The notes: a model not told the origin generated them from the sequence alone. DNA of 64,000 nt from Mycetocola manganoxydans (GCF_003667545.1 NZ_RCUV01000011.1:1-64000); one strand, 5' to 3'. Positions 1 to 9,468 are shown, numbered from the stretch's first letter. Numbers and translations: made by a program.

Positions 1-290
1 ACCCGGAAGCGATGCAGCGCCTCGCCGACAAGATCGTCAACGAAGATCTCTCCGTGCGGGCCGCAGAAGCCGCCGCCGCCCAGGGGTTGGCGCCGAAGAA
101 GCCGAAGCCGGCGTCCGGCGCCCGTCACGGACATCTCGACGAGATCGGGGAACGCCTCGGCGACCGTCTCAACACCCGGGTGAAGGTCACCCTCGGTGCC
201 AAGAAAGGCCAGGTCACGATCGATTTCGCGACGATCACCGACCTGAACCGGATCCTCGGCGAGATCGGCGAACCGGTCTACGGCGCGTAG
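1..290 (+). CDS. parB: ParB chromosome-partitioning protein, C-terminal part (cut by window edge)
   Basis: Only the last 96 or so codons are present; the reading frame is open from the first base and ends at TAG 288-290. The visible part has a lysine/proline-rich linker followed by the short C-terminal dimerisation domain typical of ParB/Spo0J, ending in a helix with the pattern DLNRILGEIG. ParB binds parS sites near oriC and loads the ParABS/SMC machinery. Identification rests on this C-terminal domain and on the downstream genes, which commonly lie next to parAB in Actinobacteria. The gene ends 22 bases from the convergent ligase gene, with no obvious hairpin between them. Confidence 0.85.
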   Translation, partial: PEAMQRLADKIVNEDLSVRAAEAAAAQGLAPKKPKPASGARHGHLDEIGERLGDRLNTRVKVTLGAKKGQVTIDFATITDLNRILGEIGEPVYGA

Positions 291-312
291 CGGAACCAGT
301 GGCGGTCGCGAA

Positions 313-1266
313 CTATTCAGCGGCCGCCGCAACAGCGAGCGCACTGTATGCCGACGCCAGGGTGAGTCCGGCCGCCTCGATCGCCTGCGGCACGAGCGAC
401 GTCTCCGTGAGGCCTGGCAGCATGTTGGCCTCGAGGAACCACACCACTCCCTCGGCGTCGACGATCACGTCGATCCGCGAGATGTGACGCAGCCCAAGCA
501 ACTCGTGTACCTGCACAGCGACCGCCGCCGCACGCTCGGCCACCTCTTCGGATACCCGTGCCGGCGCAAAGAATGTCGTCTCACCGGCGTTGTACCGTGC
601 TTCGAAGCTGTAGATACCCGACAGCGGCTCGATCTCGACGGCCGGAAGCGCGACGGGCCCGTGCCCTGAGTCCATCACGGTGATCGCGAGCTCCGTGCCC
701 TCGATCTTCTTCTCGATCAGGGCAACATCGGAGTAGGTGTAGGCGTCCACCATCGCGCGTGGGAGATCCGCGGCATCCGTCACGATCGTCACACCCTGCG
801 CAGAGCCGCCCTGGGCTGGCTTCACGACCGCGGCAGCACCGATCCCATGCAGCACCTCAGCGAGCACGCCGTTGGCGCCCAGTTCGCGGAAGGTGCCGTT
901 CGGCAGCGTCAGCCACTCCGGCGTTGCGATCCCGGCACGTGAAACGAGCACCTTCGCGGTCGGCTTCGACCAGGCGAGCCCAGCCGCTTCGGGATGAGAG
1001 CCGACATAACGGATGCCCCTGGCACGCAGCAGGGCCTGGAGCGCGCCGTCTTCGCCGCTGGCTCCGTGGAGAGCGGGCCACACCACATCCGGAGCGTTGT
1101 CGGTGAGTGCGGTCAGCAACGAGGCATCGGGGTCACGGAGGGTCACCGTGTGGCCGGCGGCCTTGAGCGCCTCGGCCACGCGGCGGCCGGACCGAAGTGA
1201 CACATCGCGCTCGTGCGAGATCCCGCCGGCGAGCACAACAATGTCGAGCTTGTGGAAAGTGGTCAT
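313..1266 (-). CDS. ddl: D-alanine--D-alanine ligase family protein (ATP-grasp)
   Basis: A 317-residue ATP-grasp enzyme expected to join two D-alanines for peptidoglycan precursors. Visible signatures are GGISHERDVS (14-23), LHGASGEDG (67-75), the ATP-binding loop KPAQGGSAQG (149-158) and the metal/phosphate motif EANMLPGLTETS (279-290). It is at the short end of the Ddl range, so the genome may carry a second, longer Ddl and this one may be a paralogue acting on a related dipeptide. The ATG at 1266 has an AAAAGG sequence about seven bases upstream. It lies 35 bases after the aminotransferase gene on the same strand and is probably cotranscribed with it. Confidence 0.82.
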   Translation of the reverse strand: MTTFHKLDIVVLAGGISHERDVSLRSGRRVAEALKAAGHTVTLRDPDASLLTALTDNAPDVVWPALHGASGEDGALQALLRARGIRYVGSHPEAAGLAWSKPTAKVLVSRAGIATPEWLTLPNGTFRELGANGVLAEVLHGIGAAAVVKPAQGGSAQGVTIVTDAADLPRAMVDAYTYSDVALIEKKIEGTELAITVMDSGHGPVALPAVEIEPLSGIYSFEARYNAGETTFFAPARVSEEVAERAAAVAVQVHELLGLRHISRIDVIVDAEGVVWFLEANMLPGLTETSLVPQAIEAAGLTLASAYSALAVAAAAE

Positions 1267-1301
1267 GATCAGGCCTTTTCTGTGGGTCTGTATGCGGGAC
1301 G

Positions 1302-2624
1302 TCAGGACATGTTTGGTGGCGGAGCCGTATACGGGCCGCGTGAGAGTGCGCTCGTGAGGCTCCCAGTGCCGGCGAACGTGTCGAGCAGGTCGAGCTCACC
1401 GTTGATGACCGAGGCGAGGCGGCGGATGCCGACACGAATGCTCTCCGGCGTCGGGTAACAGAACGAGAGGCGCATGTTCCTGCGACCGTCCCCGTCGGCG
1501 TAGAAGGCCGTTCCCGGGGTGTACGCGACGAGTTCCTTGACCGCGCGCGGCAGCATGGCCTTCGAATCGAGCCGTTCCGGTAGGGTGAGCCACACGTAGA
1601 AGCCACCGGTGGGGTCGGTCCAGGTCAAATCAGGAAGGTACTCACCCAGGGCCGAGAGCATCGTCTCCTTGCGCTCCTGATAGACCCCGCGGAAGGTATT
1701 GATCTGGGCCTTCCAGTCGGCCTGTTCCAGATATTGCGAGATCACGAGCTGGCTGAATGACGACGGGCACAGGATCGCGGCTTCGTTCGCGAGAATGAGC
1801 TTCTCGCGAATAGCGTGCGGTGCGAGGGCCCAGCCGACCCGGAATCCGGGAGCGAGGGTCTTCGAGAAGGTGCCGAGGTAAACCACACCGTCGCTCTCGA
1901 GTGAGCGAAGAGCAGCGGGAGGCTTCTGGTCGAAGTAGAGCAGTCCGTACGGGTTGTCCTCGAGCACGAGGATGTCGTTTTCCCGTGCAATCTGGAGAAT
2001 CTCGCTTCGGCGCGCCTCAGACAGGGTCACGCCGGCCGGATTGTGGAAGGTGGGGATCGTGTAGAGGAACTTGATCGTCTTGCCGTCGGCCTTGAGGCGG
2101 GCGATGTGCTCGCGCAGCGCCTCCGGGATGAGCCCCTCGTTGTCCATCGGCACGTGGTCGACCTCGGCCTGGTAGCTCTTGAAGATCACCATCGCGGTGA
2201 CGTAGCTGGGGCCCTCGGCGATGACGACGTCACCCGGGTCGATGAACAGCTTGCTGAACAGCTCGAGCGCATGTTGGCTGCCGGTCGTGATGACGACATC
2301 GGACGCACTGCCCTCGATGCCCTCGAGCGCCATGACCTCGAGGGTCTGCTCCCGGAGCTTCTGGACGCCCTGACCTGAGCCGTATTGGAGCGCGACGGGG
2401 CCCTGTTCACGCATGACGCGATTCATGGCATCCGTCACGAGGTCTTCAGGAAGAGCGGAGACGAACGGCATCCCACCGGCCAGTGAGACGACCTCAGGAC
2501 GGCTGGCGACGGCGAACAGGGCCCGGACCTCGCTGGCGGCCAACCCGGCCGTCCGGGCGGCGTATGCGCCGTACCACGGGTCGAGATTGTTGCCGGATGC
2601 TTGGCGAAGTCCTGGTTCTGACAC
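1302..2624 (-). CDS. PLP-dependent aminotransferase, class I (MocR/2-aminoadipate-type)
   Basis: Fold-type I aminotransferase of about 440 residues. The PLP lysine is in GTFSKTLAPGFRVGW (Lys255 counted from the chosen start). Other family marks are SLAGGMP near the N-terminus, YTIPTFHNPAG and the EDNPYG aspartate motif. Relatives include 2-aminoadipate and aromatic/branched-chain aminotransferases; the substrate cannot be told from sequence. I chose GTG 2624 because GGAAG lies just upstream; an in-frame ATG at 2666 with no ribosome site would add 14 residues. It sits immediately upstream of the D-Ala ligase, suggesting a role in amino-acid supply for the wall, which is inference. Confidence 0.8.
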   Translation of the reverse strand: MSEPGLRQASGNNLDPWYGAYAARTAGLAASEVRALFAVASRPEVVSLAGGMPFVSALPEDLVTDAMNRVMREQGPVALQYGSGQGVQKLREQTLEVMALEGIEGSASDVVITTGSQHALELFSKLFIDPGDVVIAEGPSYVTAMVIFKSYQAEVDHVPMDNEGLIPEALREHIARLKADGKTIKFLYTIPTFHNPAGVTLSEARRSEILQIARENDILVLEDNPYGLLYFDQKPPAALRSLESDGVVYLGTFSKTLAPGFRVGWALAPHAIREKLILANEAAILCPSSFSQLVISQYLEQADWKAQINTFRGVYQERKETMLSALGEYLPDLTWTDPTGGFYVWLTLPERLDSKAMLPRAVKELVAYTPGTAFYADGDGRRNMRLSFCYPTPESIRVGIRRLASVINGELDLLDTFAGTGSLTSALSRGPYTAPPPNMS

Positions 2625-2710
2625 TGTTCTTCCGTTCCTGGTTCCTAATTGATCGTATCGGGCCATGCAGCGGGGCGCGGACGGCGTGACCCGTCGGATG
2701 CTCCTGGGTT

Positions 2711-2747
2711 AAACGAAAAGACCCGCCCGGCGTGTGCCGGACGGGTC
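2711..2747 (-). terminator. Rho-independent terminator after trxA
   Basis: A GC-rich stem GACCCG-x-CCGGC / GCCGG-x-CGGGTC with a GTGT loop is followed on the minus strand by TTTTCGTTTAA. It ends the leftward trx transcript before the aminotransferase gene. Confidence 0.8.
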
Positions 2748-2766
2748 GAGTTCGAGGGTCGTCGGG

Positions 2767-3090
2767 CTACGCCAGGAAGGCGGCCAGGTCGGCCTCGAGG
2801 GCTGCTTTGGGCTTTGCACCGATGATGGTCTGAGCGACCTCGCCGCTCTTGAACACCTTCATCGCAGGGATGGAGGTGATCTGGTACTGCATGGCGAGGT
2901 TCGGGTTCTCGTCGACGTTCACCTTGACGATGTCGAGCTTGTCGACGTTCTCAGAGGCGATCTGGTCGAGGATCGGCGACACCATGCGGCACGGGCCGCA
3001 CCATTCGGCCCAGAAGTCCACGAGGACCGGGCGAGCGCTCTGCAGGACCTCTGCGTCGAAAGTGCTTTCGGATACTGAGCGTGCTGACAT
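2767..3090 (-). CDS. trxA: Thioredoxin
   Basis: A 107-residue cytosolic thioredoxin with the redox motif WCGPC (Cys31, Cys34) and the conserved cis-proline segment SIPAM. It reduces protein disulfides and is recharged by thioredoxin reductase, encoded 29 bases upstream on the same strand. Length and fold are normal for the family. A GGAGATAACGC sequence precedes the ATG. A strong terminator follows the gene, so it is the last gene of this leftward operon. Confidence 0.96.
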   Translation of the reverse strand: MSARSVSESTFDAEVLQSARPVLVDFWAEWCGPCRMVSPILDQIASENVDKLDIVKVNVDENPNLAMQYQITSIPAMKVFKSGEVAQTIIGAKPKAALEADLAAFLA

Positions 3091-3119
3091 GCGTTATCTC
3101 CTTTGTGGATGGGTCGAAA

Positions 3120-4094
3120 TTAGACAGTCGCCGCGACCGCTGACGCGATCTCGGGGTTGTGGTTCGCTTCCTGCTCAAGACTCGCGAGGTAGTGCTCGGC
3201 GTCAAGAGCGGCGACGGTTCCGGATGCCGCTGCGGTCACGGCCTGGCGGTAGGTCGGGTCGATCACGTCGCCGGCCGCGAAGACACCCGGCAGGTTCGTG
3301 CGTGAGGAGCGTCCGTCGACGGCGATGGTGCCGTCGAGCGTGAGCTCCAGCTGGCCGTGGAACAGGTGAGTGCGCGGGTCGTTACCGATCGCGATGAACA
3401 GGCCGCCGAGTTCGAGGTGGCTCTCGGTGCCGTCCACGGTCGACTTGAGGGTGACGCCGTCGACGGCGTTCTCACCGGAGATCCCGACGACTTCGGAGTT
3501 CCAGATGAACTCGATCTTGTCGTTGGCGAACGCCCGGTCCTGCATGATCTTGGATGCGCGCAGGGTGTCCTTGCGGTGGATGACGTACACCTTCGATGCG
3601 AATCGCGTGAGGAAGGTCGCCTCTTCCATGGCCGAGTCGCCGCCGCCGACGACGGCGATGGTCTTCTGCTTGAAGAAGAAGCCGTCGCACGTGGCGCACC
3701 ACGAGATACCGCGGCCGGACAGGCGCTCCTCGTCGGCGAGTCCGAGCTTGCGGTACGCGCTTCCGGTCGCGACGATGACGGATGCCGCCTCGAAGTCACC
3801 GGAGTACCCGGTCTTCACGGTTTTCACCTCGCCGCCGAGGGATACCTCGGTGACGTCGTCGAGGATGACCTCGGTACCGAAACGCTCTGCCTGCTCCTGC
3901 ATCTTGGTCATGAGCTCGGGGCCCTGGATTCCCTCGGGGAAACCGGGGTAGTTCTCGACCTCGGTGGTGTTCATCAGTTCACCGCCGGCTTCGACGCTCG
4001 AGGCGAGCAGCACCGGGTTCAGGTTGGCTCGTGCCGCGTAAATAGCGGCGGTGTAGCCGGCAGGACCCGACCCGATGATGATGACGTTGCGCAC
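3120..4094 (-). CDS. trxB: Thioredoxin-disulfide reductase
   Basis: FAD flavoprotein using NADPH to reduce thioredoxin. The N-terminal FAD motif GSGPAGYTAA (8-17), the redox-active WCATCDG pair and the NADPH loop VGGGDSAMEEA are all present. I place the start at GTG 4094 because AAGGAGC lies about five bases upstream and the FAD motif then begins at the usual position; the ORF can be extended to 4133, but that adds 13 residues with no homology to the family. It lies 69 bases downstream of murJ and directly before trxA. Confidence 0.95.
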   Translation of the reverse strand: MRNVIIIGSGPAGYTAAIYAARANLNPVLLASSVEAGGELMNTTEVENYPGFPEGIQGPELMTKMQEQAERFGTEVILDDVTEVSLGGEVKTVKTGYSGDFEAASVIVATGSAYRKLGLADEERLSGRGISWCATCDGFFFKQKTIAVVGGGDSAMEEATFLTRFASKVYVIHRKDTLRASKIMQDRAFANDKIEFIWNSEVVGISGENAVDGVTLKSTVDGTESHLELGGLFIAIGNDPRTHLFHGQLELTLDGTIAVDGRSSRTNLPGVFAAGDVIDPTYRQAVTAAASGTVAALDAEHYLASLEQEANHNPEIASAVAATV

Positions 4095-4163
4095 AGATGC
4101 TCCTTGGAAGATGTGAGTCGCTGAGTGGAACACATCTTAGTTCGCTGATATTCCGCGCGCCTG

Positions 4164-5792
4164 TTAACGACGGCGCAGTCGCCGGGTTACCGGCAGGATC
4201 GCCTCGCGCAGTTCCGGGGAGCGCAGGGCGATGAGTACACCGGCGTAGACGACGCTCATGACGACACCGACGAGGGCCATCGTCACGAGCGCGCCGAGAA
4301 CGGATGCCAGCGCCCACCCGCCGCTGTACCCACCGAGGGCCCAGACGAGCCCGGCACCGGCGGCCATGGCGGGAACGGCGGCGACGGAGTAGGTGGAGAG
4401 GCTCCGCACGATCCGTGGCATCCCGAGTCCGGAGATGCGCTTACGAAGCAGGATCCCCGCGGTGACCATCTGGACGATGATCGAGATCGACATGGAGATC
4501 GCGAGGCCGAGGCCGATGTACCGAAGCGGAAGCATCGAACACGCCAGCGCGAGCGCGATGTAGACCGAAACCTGAACGAGGGTGAAGAAGAAGGGGGTGC
4601 GGGTGTCGCCGAGGGCGTAGAACGTGCGCTGGAAGACGAACAGCACAGCGAACGGCACGAGTCCGATCAGATACGCGATGAGCACGAAGCCCATGGCTGC
4701 CGTGTCCTCGAATGCACCGGTGAACAGGCTCGCGAACGGGAAGGCGAGCACGATGAGCCCCGCGGTGGCGAGCACGATGATGAGCGTTATCTGGCGGACC
4801 GCTGCCGAGACATCCGTCGTGAGTTCGTCGGTGCGGTTCTCGCGGACGTGCTCGGCGAGGCGGGTGAAGTAGGCGGTCGCCACGGACAGGGTGATCACCG
4901 AGTGCGGCAGCATGAAGATGAGCCAGGCGTTCTGCAGGGTCGCTGTCGACGGACCGTTGCCGGAGGCGATGAGCGCCACGTTGCTTTGGATGAGGCCGGC
5001 GAGCGTGGTCAGGGCGAGCATCGCGAACGACCAGCCGGCCAGTTTGCCCGTCGCCCGCAGGCCGATGCCCCGCCAGCGGAAGTCGGGGCGATAGCGGAGC
5101 CCGATCCGCCGCCAGAACAGGAAGAGCACGAGTGCCTGCGATGCAACACCGAGCGTGGCGGTGCCGGCGAGCAGGGTGATCATGTCCGGTGTCCACTCGG
5201 TGACGAGCCGCGTGCCGTTGGGATCCGCGCCGAAGAACAGGATGAAGAGCGCGAGACCCGCCATCGCGACGACATTGTTGATGACGGGCGCCCACGTGAA
5301 CGGACCGAACAGCTTGTGCGCGTTGAGGATCTCGCCGAGAACCGTGTAGAGGCCGTAGAAGAAGATCTGCGGGAGGCACCAGTACGCGAAGGTGATGGCG
5401 AGAGCCCTCGCTTCGGGGTCGAGCCGGAACGAATACAGGTGAACCAGGAACGGCGCAAGAATGACCGCCAGTGCTGTTGCACCGAGCAGGACGACGAGGG
5501 TGAGGGTCAGCAGTTTGTTGGCGTACGAGCGGCCGCCATCCGCGTGCACGATCGACCGGACGATCGATGGCACCAGGACGGCGCTGAGAACGCCTCCGGC
5601 GATGATGACGTAGAGCGTGTTGGGGAGCTGGTTCGCGACGCCGAACGCGTCGGCGCTCTTGCTGCTCACGAGGCCGATCGTGGCGGCGAGCAGCATCGCC
5701 TTCACGAAGCCGAGGATGCGGGAGACCATCGTCCCGCTCGCGAGGAAGAGGCTGGCCCGCCCGATGCCGCCGGTGTCGGTCTTCGTGGTCAT
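4164..5792 (-). CDS. murJ: Lipid II flippase MurJ (MviN family, MOP superfamily)
   Basis: A 542-residue polytopic membrane protein with about 14 hydrophobic segments and the N-terminal signature MVSRILGFVK found in MurJ/MviN. It translocates the peptidoglycan precursor lipid II across the membrane. The C-terminal tail is basic (RRLRRR). There is no sign of the cytoplasmic pseudokinase extension seen in mycobacterial MviN. The start codon overlaps the stop of the upstream DUF6049 gene by ATGA, so the two are translationally coupled. Confidence 0.93.
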   Translation of the reverse strand: MTTKTDTGGIGRASLFLASGTMVSRILGFVKAMLLAATIGLVSSKSADAFGVANQLPNTLYVIIAGGVLSAVLVPSIVRSIVHADGGRSYANKLLTLTLVVLLGATALAVILAPFLVHLYSFRLDPEARALAITFAYWCLPQIFFYGLYTVLGEILNAHKLFGPFTWAPVINNVVAMAGLALFILFFGADPNGTRLVTEWTPDMITLLAGTATLGVASQALVLFLFWRRIGLRYRPDFRWRGIGLRATGKLAGWSFAMLALTTLAGLIQSNVALIASGNGPSTATLQNAWLIFMLPHSVITLSVATAYFTRLAEHVRENRTDELTTDVSAAVRQITLIIVLATAGLIVLAFPFASLFTGAFEDTAAMGFVLIAYLIGLVPFAVLFVFQRTFYALGDTRTPFFFTLVQVSVYIALALACSMLPLRYIGLGLAISMSISIIVQMVTAGILLRKRISGLGMPRIVRSLSTYSVAAVPAMAAGAGLVWALGGYSGGWALASVLGALVTMALVGVVMSVVYAGVLIALRSPELREAILPVTRRLRRR

Positions 5793-8002
5793 CGTTTCCC
5801 TGTGTCGTCAGCGGTCGCCGGAGCATCCGAGTCGGTGGTTTCGGATGCCGCTCGCGGGTCGGAGCGGCGCTTGCGGACGGTGCGGATGAGGCCACCGATG
5901 AAGAGGAGGCTGACGAGGACGACGAGGATGGCGGCGCCGATGCCCTCCCAGTCAGCCCGGACGGTGACGGGGACGAGCGCGCTCTCGCCGATGACGGCGC
6001 TCTGCGGCGAATAGAGCTGCAGCTGAACGGTCACCTCACCGTTGCCGAGCCGTGCTTCAACGGGGACGCGCACCGTTTCGCGGGCATTGGCGGGGATCTC
6101 CTGCGTGACCGAGGAGTTGACATTGAGTTTGAGGCTTGAACTCGAGGCCTGGAGCACGACCGTGACGGGGTAGTCGAGTTCGTTGCGCACCGAGAACGGC
6201 AGCGAGGACTGGTTGCTCACCATGAGGATCGGACTCGTCGCGGCGATGGAGACCGATTCGAGGGTCGTGGTGGTTTGCGTGTCGTGGGCCGAAGCCGCGG
6301 CTGTCCAGCCGTCGTTGTCGTCACGCCAGCTCACGGCGAGGAGGGCCAGGATTTCGGCGCGCTCGCGGCCGGTGAGCAGCGCCGGTTCGGCGAGCATGGT
6401 CGAGAAGGAAGCAAGGTTCGCTTCGCGGGTGGTGAGCCGCTTGACCAGGGCAATCCGCTCCGGTGACTGTGGGGCGTCTGCGATCGCCACAGCCTCGGCC
6501 CGCTGCGCGCCTGCTGCGCTCAGCGCGGTGGAGCTGACCGTCGGCATCGCGCTGAGGGCCGTGATGGCGTCGCTGAGGCGCGAACCGGTTGGCGGCCACT
6601 CCCGGTCGAGAGTGAGCAGAAGGGTGCGCGCTGGTGCGTCTTCTTCAGACGCGATCACCATCAACTGCCCGGCAAGGTCGGCGAGGGCGTCGAGCTGCTG
6701 CTCGGTGGTGCCTGCGGTCGCCGCGCGCTGCAGGGCGGCGGATGCCACGGCATCCGTCACGAGGACCGACGCGTCGCCTGCGGTCCCCGCGGCTCCCGGG
6801 GTGTAACCCTTCTCGGTGGTTACGTTGCTTGAGGAGACGATGGTCGTCGTTGCGCCTGAGGCGGAGAAGACGGGCAGGTCGGCAGCTCGGACGGTGTCTC
6901 TGTCCGGCCACACGACACCGGTGGTCGTGTACGGCCATTCAGTCAGTTCAGCGAGGGTGGGAAGTGTTGGCTCGCCCGGCTCCGGGGTCGGCGAGGGTGT
7001 CGCCGTCGGGTCGGTCGGGTCAGGTGTTCCCTGCGGGTCTTCGGTGGCGAGCGGGTCGGTGGGTGTGGTCTCGTCGTCAGGTGTGACCGGCTCGGTGAAG
7101 TTCTCGGGGTTGAGGCTGTACAGCAGACTCGTCGGGTTCAGCAGGCCGGCAAGGCCCGCCTGCGCCTGGACGCTGGCGTCGGCGTCGGCGAACTGGAGAG
7201 GGAAGGTTTCGTTGGTGGCGCGGCTGAGCCGGTCAAGCCAGTTCACGGCGGATGCCGGTGCGGCGCTGCCGAGTGCACGAATCGACGCGATGATCATCGG
7301 GTCGATGCCGAGGGCGACGGGTCGGTCGATCAGGCCGTCGAGCTGGCGTGTGAGAACTCCGGCCGGCAGCGTGTGCTGCGCGAGGGCGTCGGCGGAGAGT
7401 AAGCCCGTACTGCCGGGAGGTGCGGTGATCGGGGCGGCGACCGCGACGCCGAGGGGGCGGTCGGTGGCATCCGGGGTGAAGACGATGGTTTCGGGCGCGT
7501 TGACCACTGTCGCGTCGGCGGTGTACTGCGCGTCGAGGGGATACGCACCCGCCTGGTCCGGCAGGCCGAGGATGTCAGCGCTGATGGTGATCGGGGTGGC
7601 CGTGTGGCGCACCCCGGGTCCCAGCGCGGGGACGGCAACGGTCGTGACCGCACGGTCGCTCCTGGTCTTGCCCGTTCCTGCGAGCCAGTCGGTGAGTTCG
7701 GTGCGGGATTCGATTGCCCTGACACCCGACTGGATGGCGAGTGTCCCCGCGACGAGTTCGGCTTCCGTCGAGTTTTCGACCGTGACCGTCAGGGTCAGGG
7801 CACTGGCACCGGTGAGGAAACCGGCCGACTGGCTGATGTCGACGGTGACGTCGTCTTCGGCGACGGCCATCGATGCCGGAGAGAGGGTCACCGCAGGGGC
7901 TGATTCGACCGCTGCAGCGCCTGTCCCGATACCAAGGGACACCAAACCGACCGCGGTGGCTACAAGGGCGCGCAGTGTCTTCGGCAGTCGATTCTTGGTC
8001 AT
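5789..8002 (-). CDS. DUF6049 family exported membrane protein
   Basis: A protein of 737 residues from ATG 8002: signal peptide (residues 1-31, basic start then a hydrophobic run ending GTGAAAVESA), a large extracytoplasmic region with beta-rich Ig-like segments, a Thr/Pro/Glu linker near the middle (TPTDPLATEDP and similar), and one transmembrane helix close to the C-terminus (AAILVVLVSLLFIGGLI) followed by a short basic tail. Actinobacterial proteins of this type sit directly upstream of murJ, as here. A wall-associated role with MurJ is inference. The ORF can be read further upstream to 8266, but the signal peptide fixes the start. Confidence 0.82.
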   Translation of the reverse strand: MTKNRLPKTLRALVATAVGLVSLGIGTGAAAVESAPAVTLSPASMAVAEDDVTVDISQSAGFLTGASALTLTVTVENSTEAELVAGTLAIQSGVRAIESRTELTDWLAGTGKTRSDRAVTTVAVPALGPGVRHTATPITISADILGLPDQAGAYPLDAQYTADATVVNAPETIVFTPDATDRPLGVAVAAPITAPPGSTGLLSADALAQHTLPAGVLTRQLDGLIDRPVALGIDPMIIASIRALGSAAPASAVNWLDRLSRATNETFPLQFADADASVQAQAGLAGLLNPTSLLYSLNPENFTEPVTPDDETTPTDPLATEDPQGTPDPTDPTATPSPTPEPGEPTLPTLAELTEWPYTTTGVVWPDRDTVRAADLPVFSASGATTTIVSSSNVTTEKGYTPGAAGTAGDASVLVTDAVASAALQRAATAGTTEQQLDALADLAGQLMVIASEEDAPARTLLLTLDREWPPTGSRLSDAITALSAMPTVSSTALSAAGAQRAEAVAIADAPQSPERIALVKRLTTREANLASFSTMLAEPALLTGRERAEILALLAVSWRDDNDGWTAAASAHDTQTTTTLESVSIAATSPILMVSNQSSLPFSVRNELDYPVTVVLQASSSSLKLNVNSSVTQEIPANARETVRVPVEARLGNGEVTVQLQLYSPQSAVIGESALVPVTVRADWEGIGAAILVVLVSLLFIGGLIRTVRKRRSDPRAASETTDSDAPATADDTGKR

Positions 8003-8045
8003 AGGCTCTCGCTGGCACAGGGCCTCGCCAGCATGAGACCTGATT

Positions 8046-8366
8046 CTACGGGGGCACGCTGGGCGGCGGCCGCCAGCCACTCCGGAGTGCGCTGTGCTCT
8101 TGTTGTGCAGGCACCCGAGTGCCTGGACCTTCGGCGATGAGGGCCGCCTTCCTCCGCCGGCTCCACGCATGGACGTCGCGCTCGCGGTAGAAAGCCGCGT
8201 CGAGTCGGTCGAAGTATTCGAAATACACGAGTTCCAGCGCGTGGCGCCGGCTGCTCTTCGCCGCATCGAGGCCAGGATCGAGCAGGTTCATGCGGCGGGA
8301 CAGGTCCCAGGTGCTCCCCGTGTACAGCGAACCGTCGGAACGACGAAGGATGTACATGTACGGCAT
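8046..8366 (-). CDS. GIY-YIG endonuclease-fold protein (UPF0213/YhbQ-like)
   Basis: A 106-residue single-domain GIY-YIG protein. The motif is split as YMYIL ... LYTGSTWDL near the N-terminus, followed by the conserved arginines SRRMN and a helix with the catalytic-type Glu in FYRERDVHAW. Small stand-alone members of this family cut or bind DNA in ways that are poorly defined. The start at ATG 8366 puts the GIY motif at the very N-terminus, as in relatives; no ribosome site is visible. The C-terminus is proline/arginine rich. It precedes the DUF6049 gene by 43 bases. Confidence 0.82.
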   Translation of the reverse strand: MPYMYILRRSDGSLYTGSTWDLSRRMNLLDPGLDAAKSSRRHALELVYFEYFDRLDAAFYRERDVHAWSRRRKAALIAEGPGTRVPAQQEHSALRSGWRPPPSVPP

Positions 8367-8502
8367 GGATCGAGGATGCCGCGGGTCGGGTCGGTGTCGC
8401 GGCTGAAGCCGTTGGCGGTGGACAACCCGCCTCTTGGAGGGGGTGTGGAGGATCCGCCCCCGAAGCGGTCGGTCTGGCCGGCCCCAGTCCCGCCGGCGCC
8501 TG

Positions 8503-8562
8503 TTCACCCGTTCCGGACGAATACACCCGGCGTACCGGGTGTATTGGTCCGCAGTGGATGAA
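8503..8562. repeat. Palindromic element family A, copy 1 (60 bp)
   Basis: Imperfect inverted repeat with two 28-base arms around a CGTA loop; the inner stem CACCCGG/CCGGGTG is perfect. Related copies occur at 17184-17243, 22090-22149 and 46555-46614. This copy lies between two leftward genes. Confidence 0.75.
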
Positions 8563-8583
8563 AACGTGTGCTCGGCAGGCGCG

Positions 8584-8931
8584 CTAGATCTCGCCGATCA
8601 TCGTCCAGATGGTGCGGGTGAGATCCGGATGCTCGAGCGCAATTTCGCGCAGGAGGTCGTACTCGAGCTTCGCGACGTTGTGGCGGTGGGTATCGGCGTC
8701 GGGCCGGTTGCTGTTTGCCGCGTACCGGGCCATCGTGTACTGGGTCGTGAGCCCGCGCGCATCGAGCGCGTCCGATCGCAATTCGTAGACCACGAGTTCA
8801 TCGACCGTCGGCAGATCGTGGATGAAGTCATACGGGTCCTCGCCGGCGCGGCAGCGGTTCTCGATGAGAACGTCGAGTTCGTCGCGGGCGTAACGGCGCA
8901 GGCGATCGAGGTCGAAGGGCGTTGTAGTCAT
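8584..8931 (-). CDS. Hypothetical protein, 115 residues
   Basis: A soluble, acidic protein of 115 residues with no motif I recognise. It is mostly helical by composition and contains many Asp, Arg and Leu residues (for example DLDRLRRYARDELDVLIENRC). The ATG at 8931 has a good ribosome site (AAAGGGG, about eight bases upstream), and coding bias is like its neighbours, so I regard it as real. It is divergent from the zinc-finger gene at 9061. No function is proposed. Confidence 0.65.
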   Translation of the reverse strand: MTTTPFDLDRLRRYARDELDVLIENRCRAGEDPYDFIHDLPTVDELVVYELRSDALDARGLTTQYTMARYAANSNRPDADTHRHNVAKLEYDLLREIALEHPDLTRTIWTMIGEI

Positions 8932-9060
8932 GAATTCGGCCCCTTTCCAGGTCTCGCCGAGTGCGCGTTAAAGCGTACGCCTTCCAAACTGGGAGCTGCC
9001 GAGACGCGAGCACGCGTGGGGAATCCCGCCTGCGTGGCCGGTCGCGTGGGACGATGGGGC

Positions 9061-9441
9061 ATGGAGAACTCACGCTTGGACGCGTCCACCCTGGAGCACT
9101 TCCGCACCGTGCTCGAAGCACAACGCGCTGAACTGCTCGAGCAGACCGCGCACCACGAGACGTCCCTGGCCGAGGTGCGGGTCGCCCGCGACGGAGAGTC
9201 CGACGACGAACACGACCCCGAAGGCCCCACGATCGCCTCCGAGTGGTCACGCCTCACTGGTCTACAGGAGGCCGGGGCCCGCGAGCTCACCGTCATCGAC
9301 AAGGCGCTCGCGCGGGTGGAGAACGGCAGCTTCGGGATCTGCACCTCGTGCGGCAATCCGATCGCCCGCGCTCGCCTTGACGCTCGCCCCGCCGCCGAGC
9401 TGTGCATCGATTGCGCCCGTCGGGCTGAAGAGCGCCACTAG
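9061..9441 (+). CDS. DksA/TraR-type C4 zinc-finger protein
   Basis: A 126-residue protein with an N-terminal helical hairpin (LEHFRTVLEAQRAELLEQ) and a C-terminal four-cysteine zinc finger, CTSC (94-97) and CIDC (115-118), as in DksA/TraR family members. Such proteins reach into the RNA polymerase secondary channel, but actinobacterial members of this size are mostly uncharacterised and the acidic coiled-coil tip of E. coli DksA is not clearly kept. No Shine-Dalgarno is present; GACGAT ends five bases before the ATG, so a leaderless mRNA is possible. Confidence 0.8.
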   Translation: MENSRLDASTLEHFRTVLEAQRAELLEQTAHHETSLAEVRVARDGESDDEHDPEGPTIASEWSRLTGLQEAGARELTVIDKALARVENGSFGICTSCGNPIARARLDARPAAELCIDCARRAEERH

Positions 9442-9468
9442 TCACCCTCCGCCGACGAACGGGCGACA

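Noticed and set aside
4441-5895. Minus-strand frame of 484 codons inside murJ
   Set aside because: Arg/His/Pro-rich shadow of murJ in another frame.
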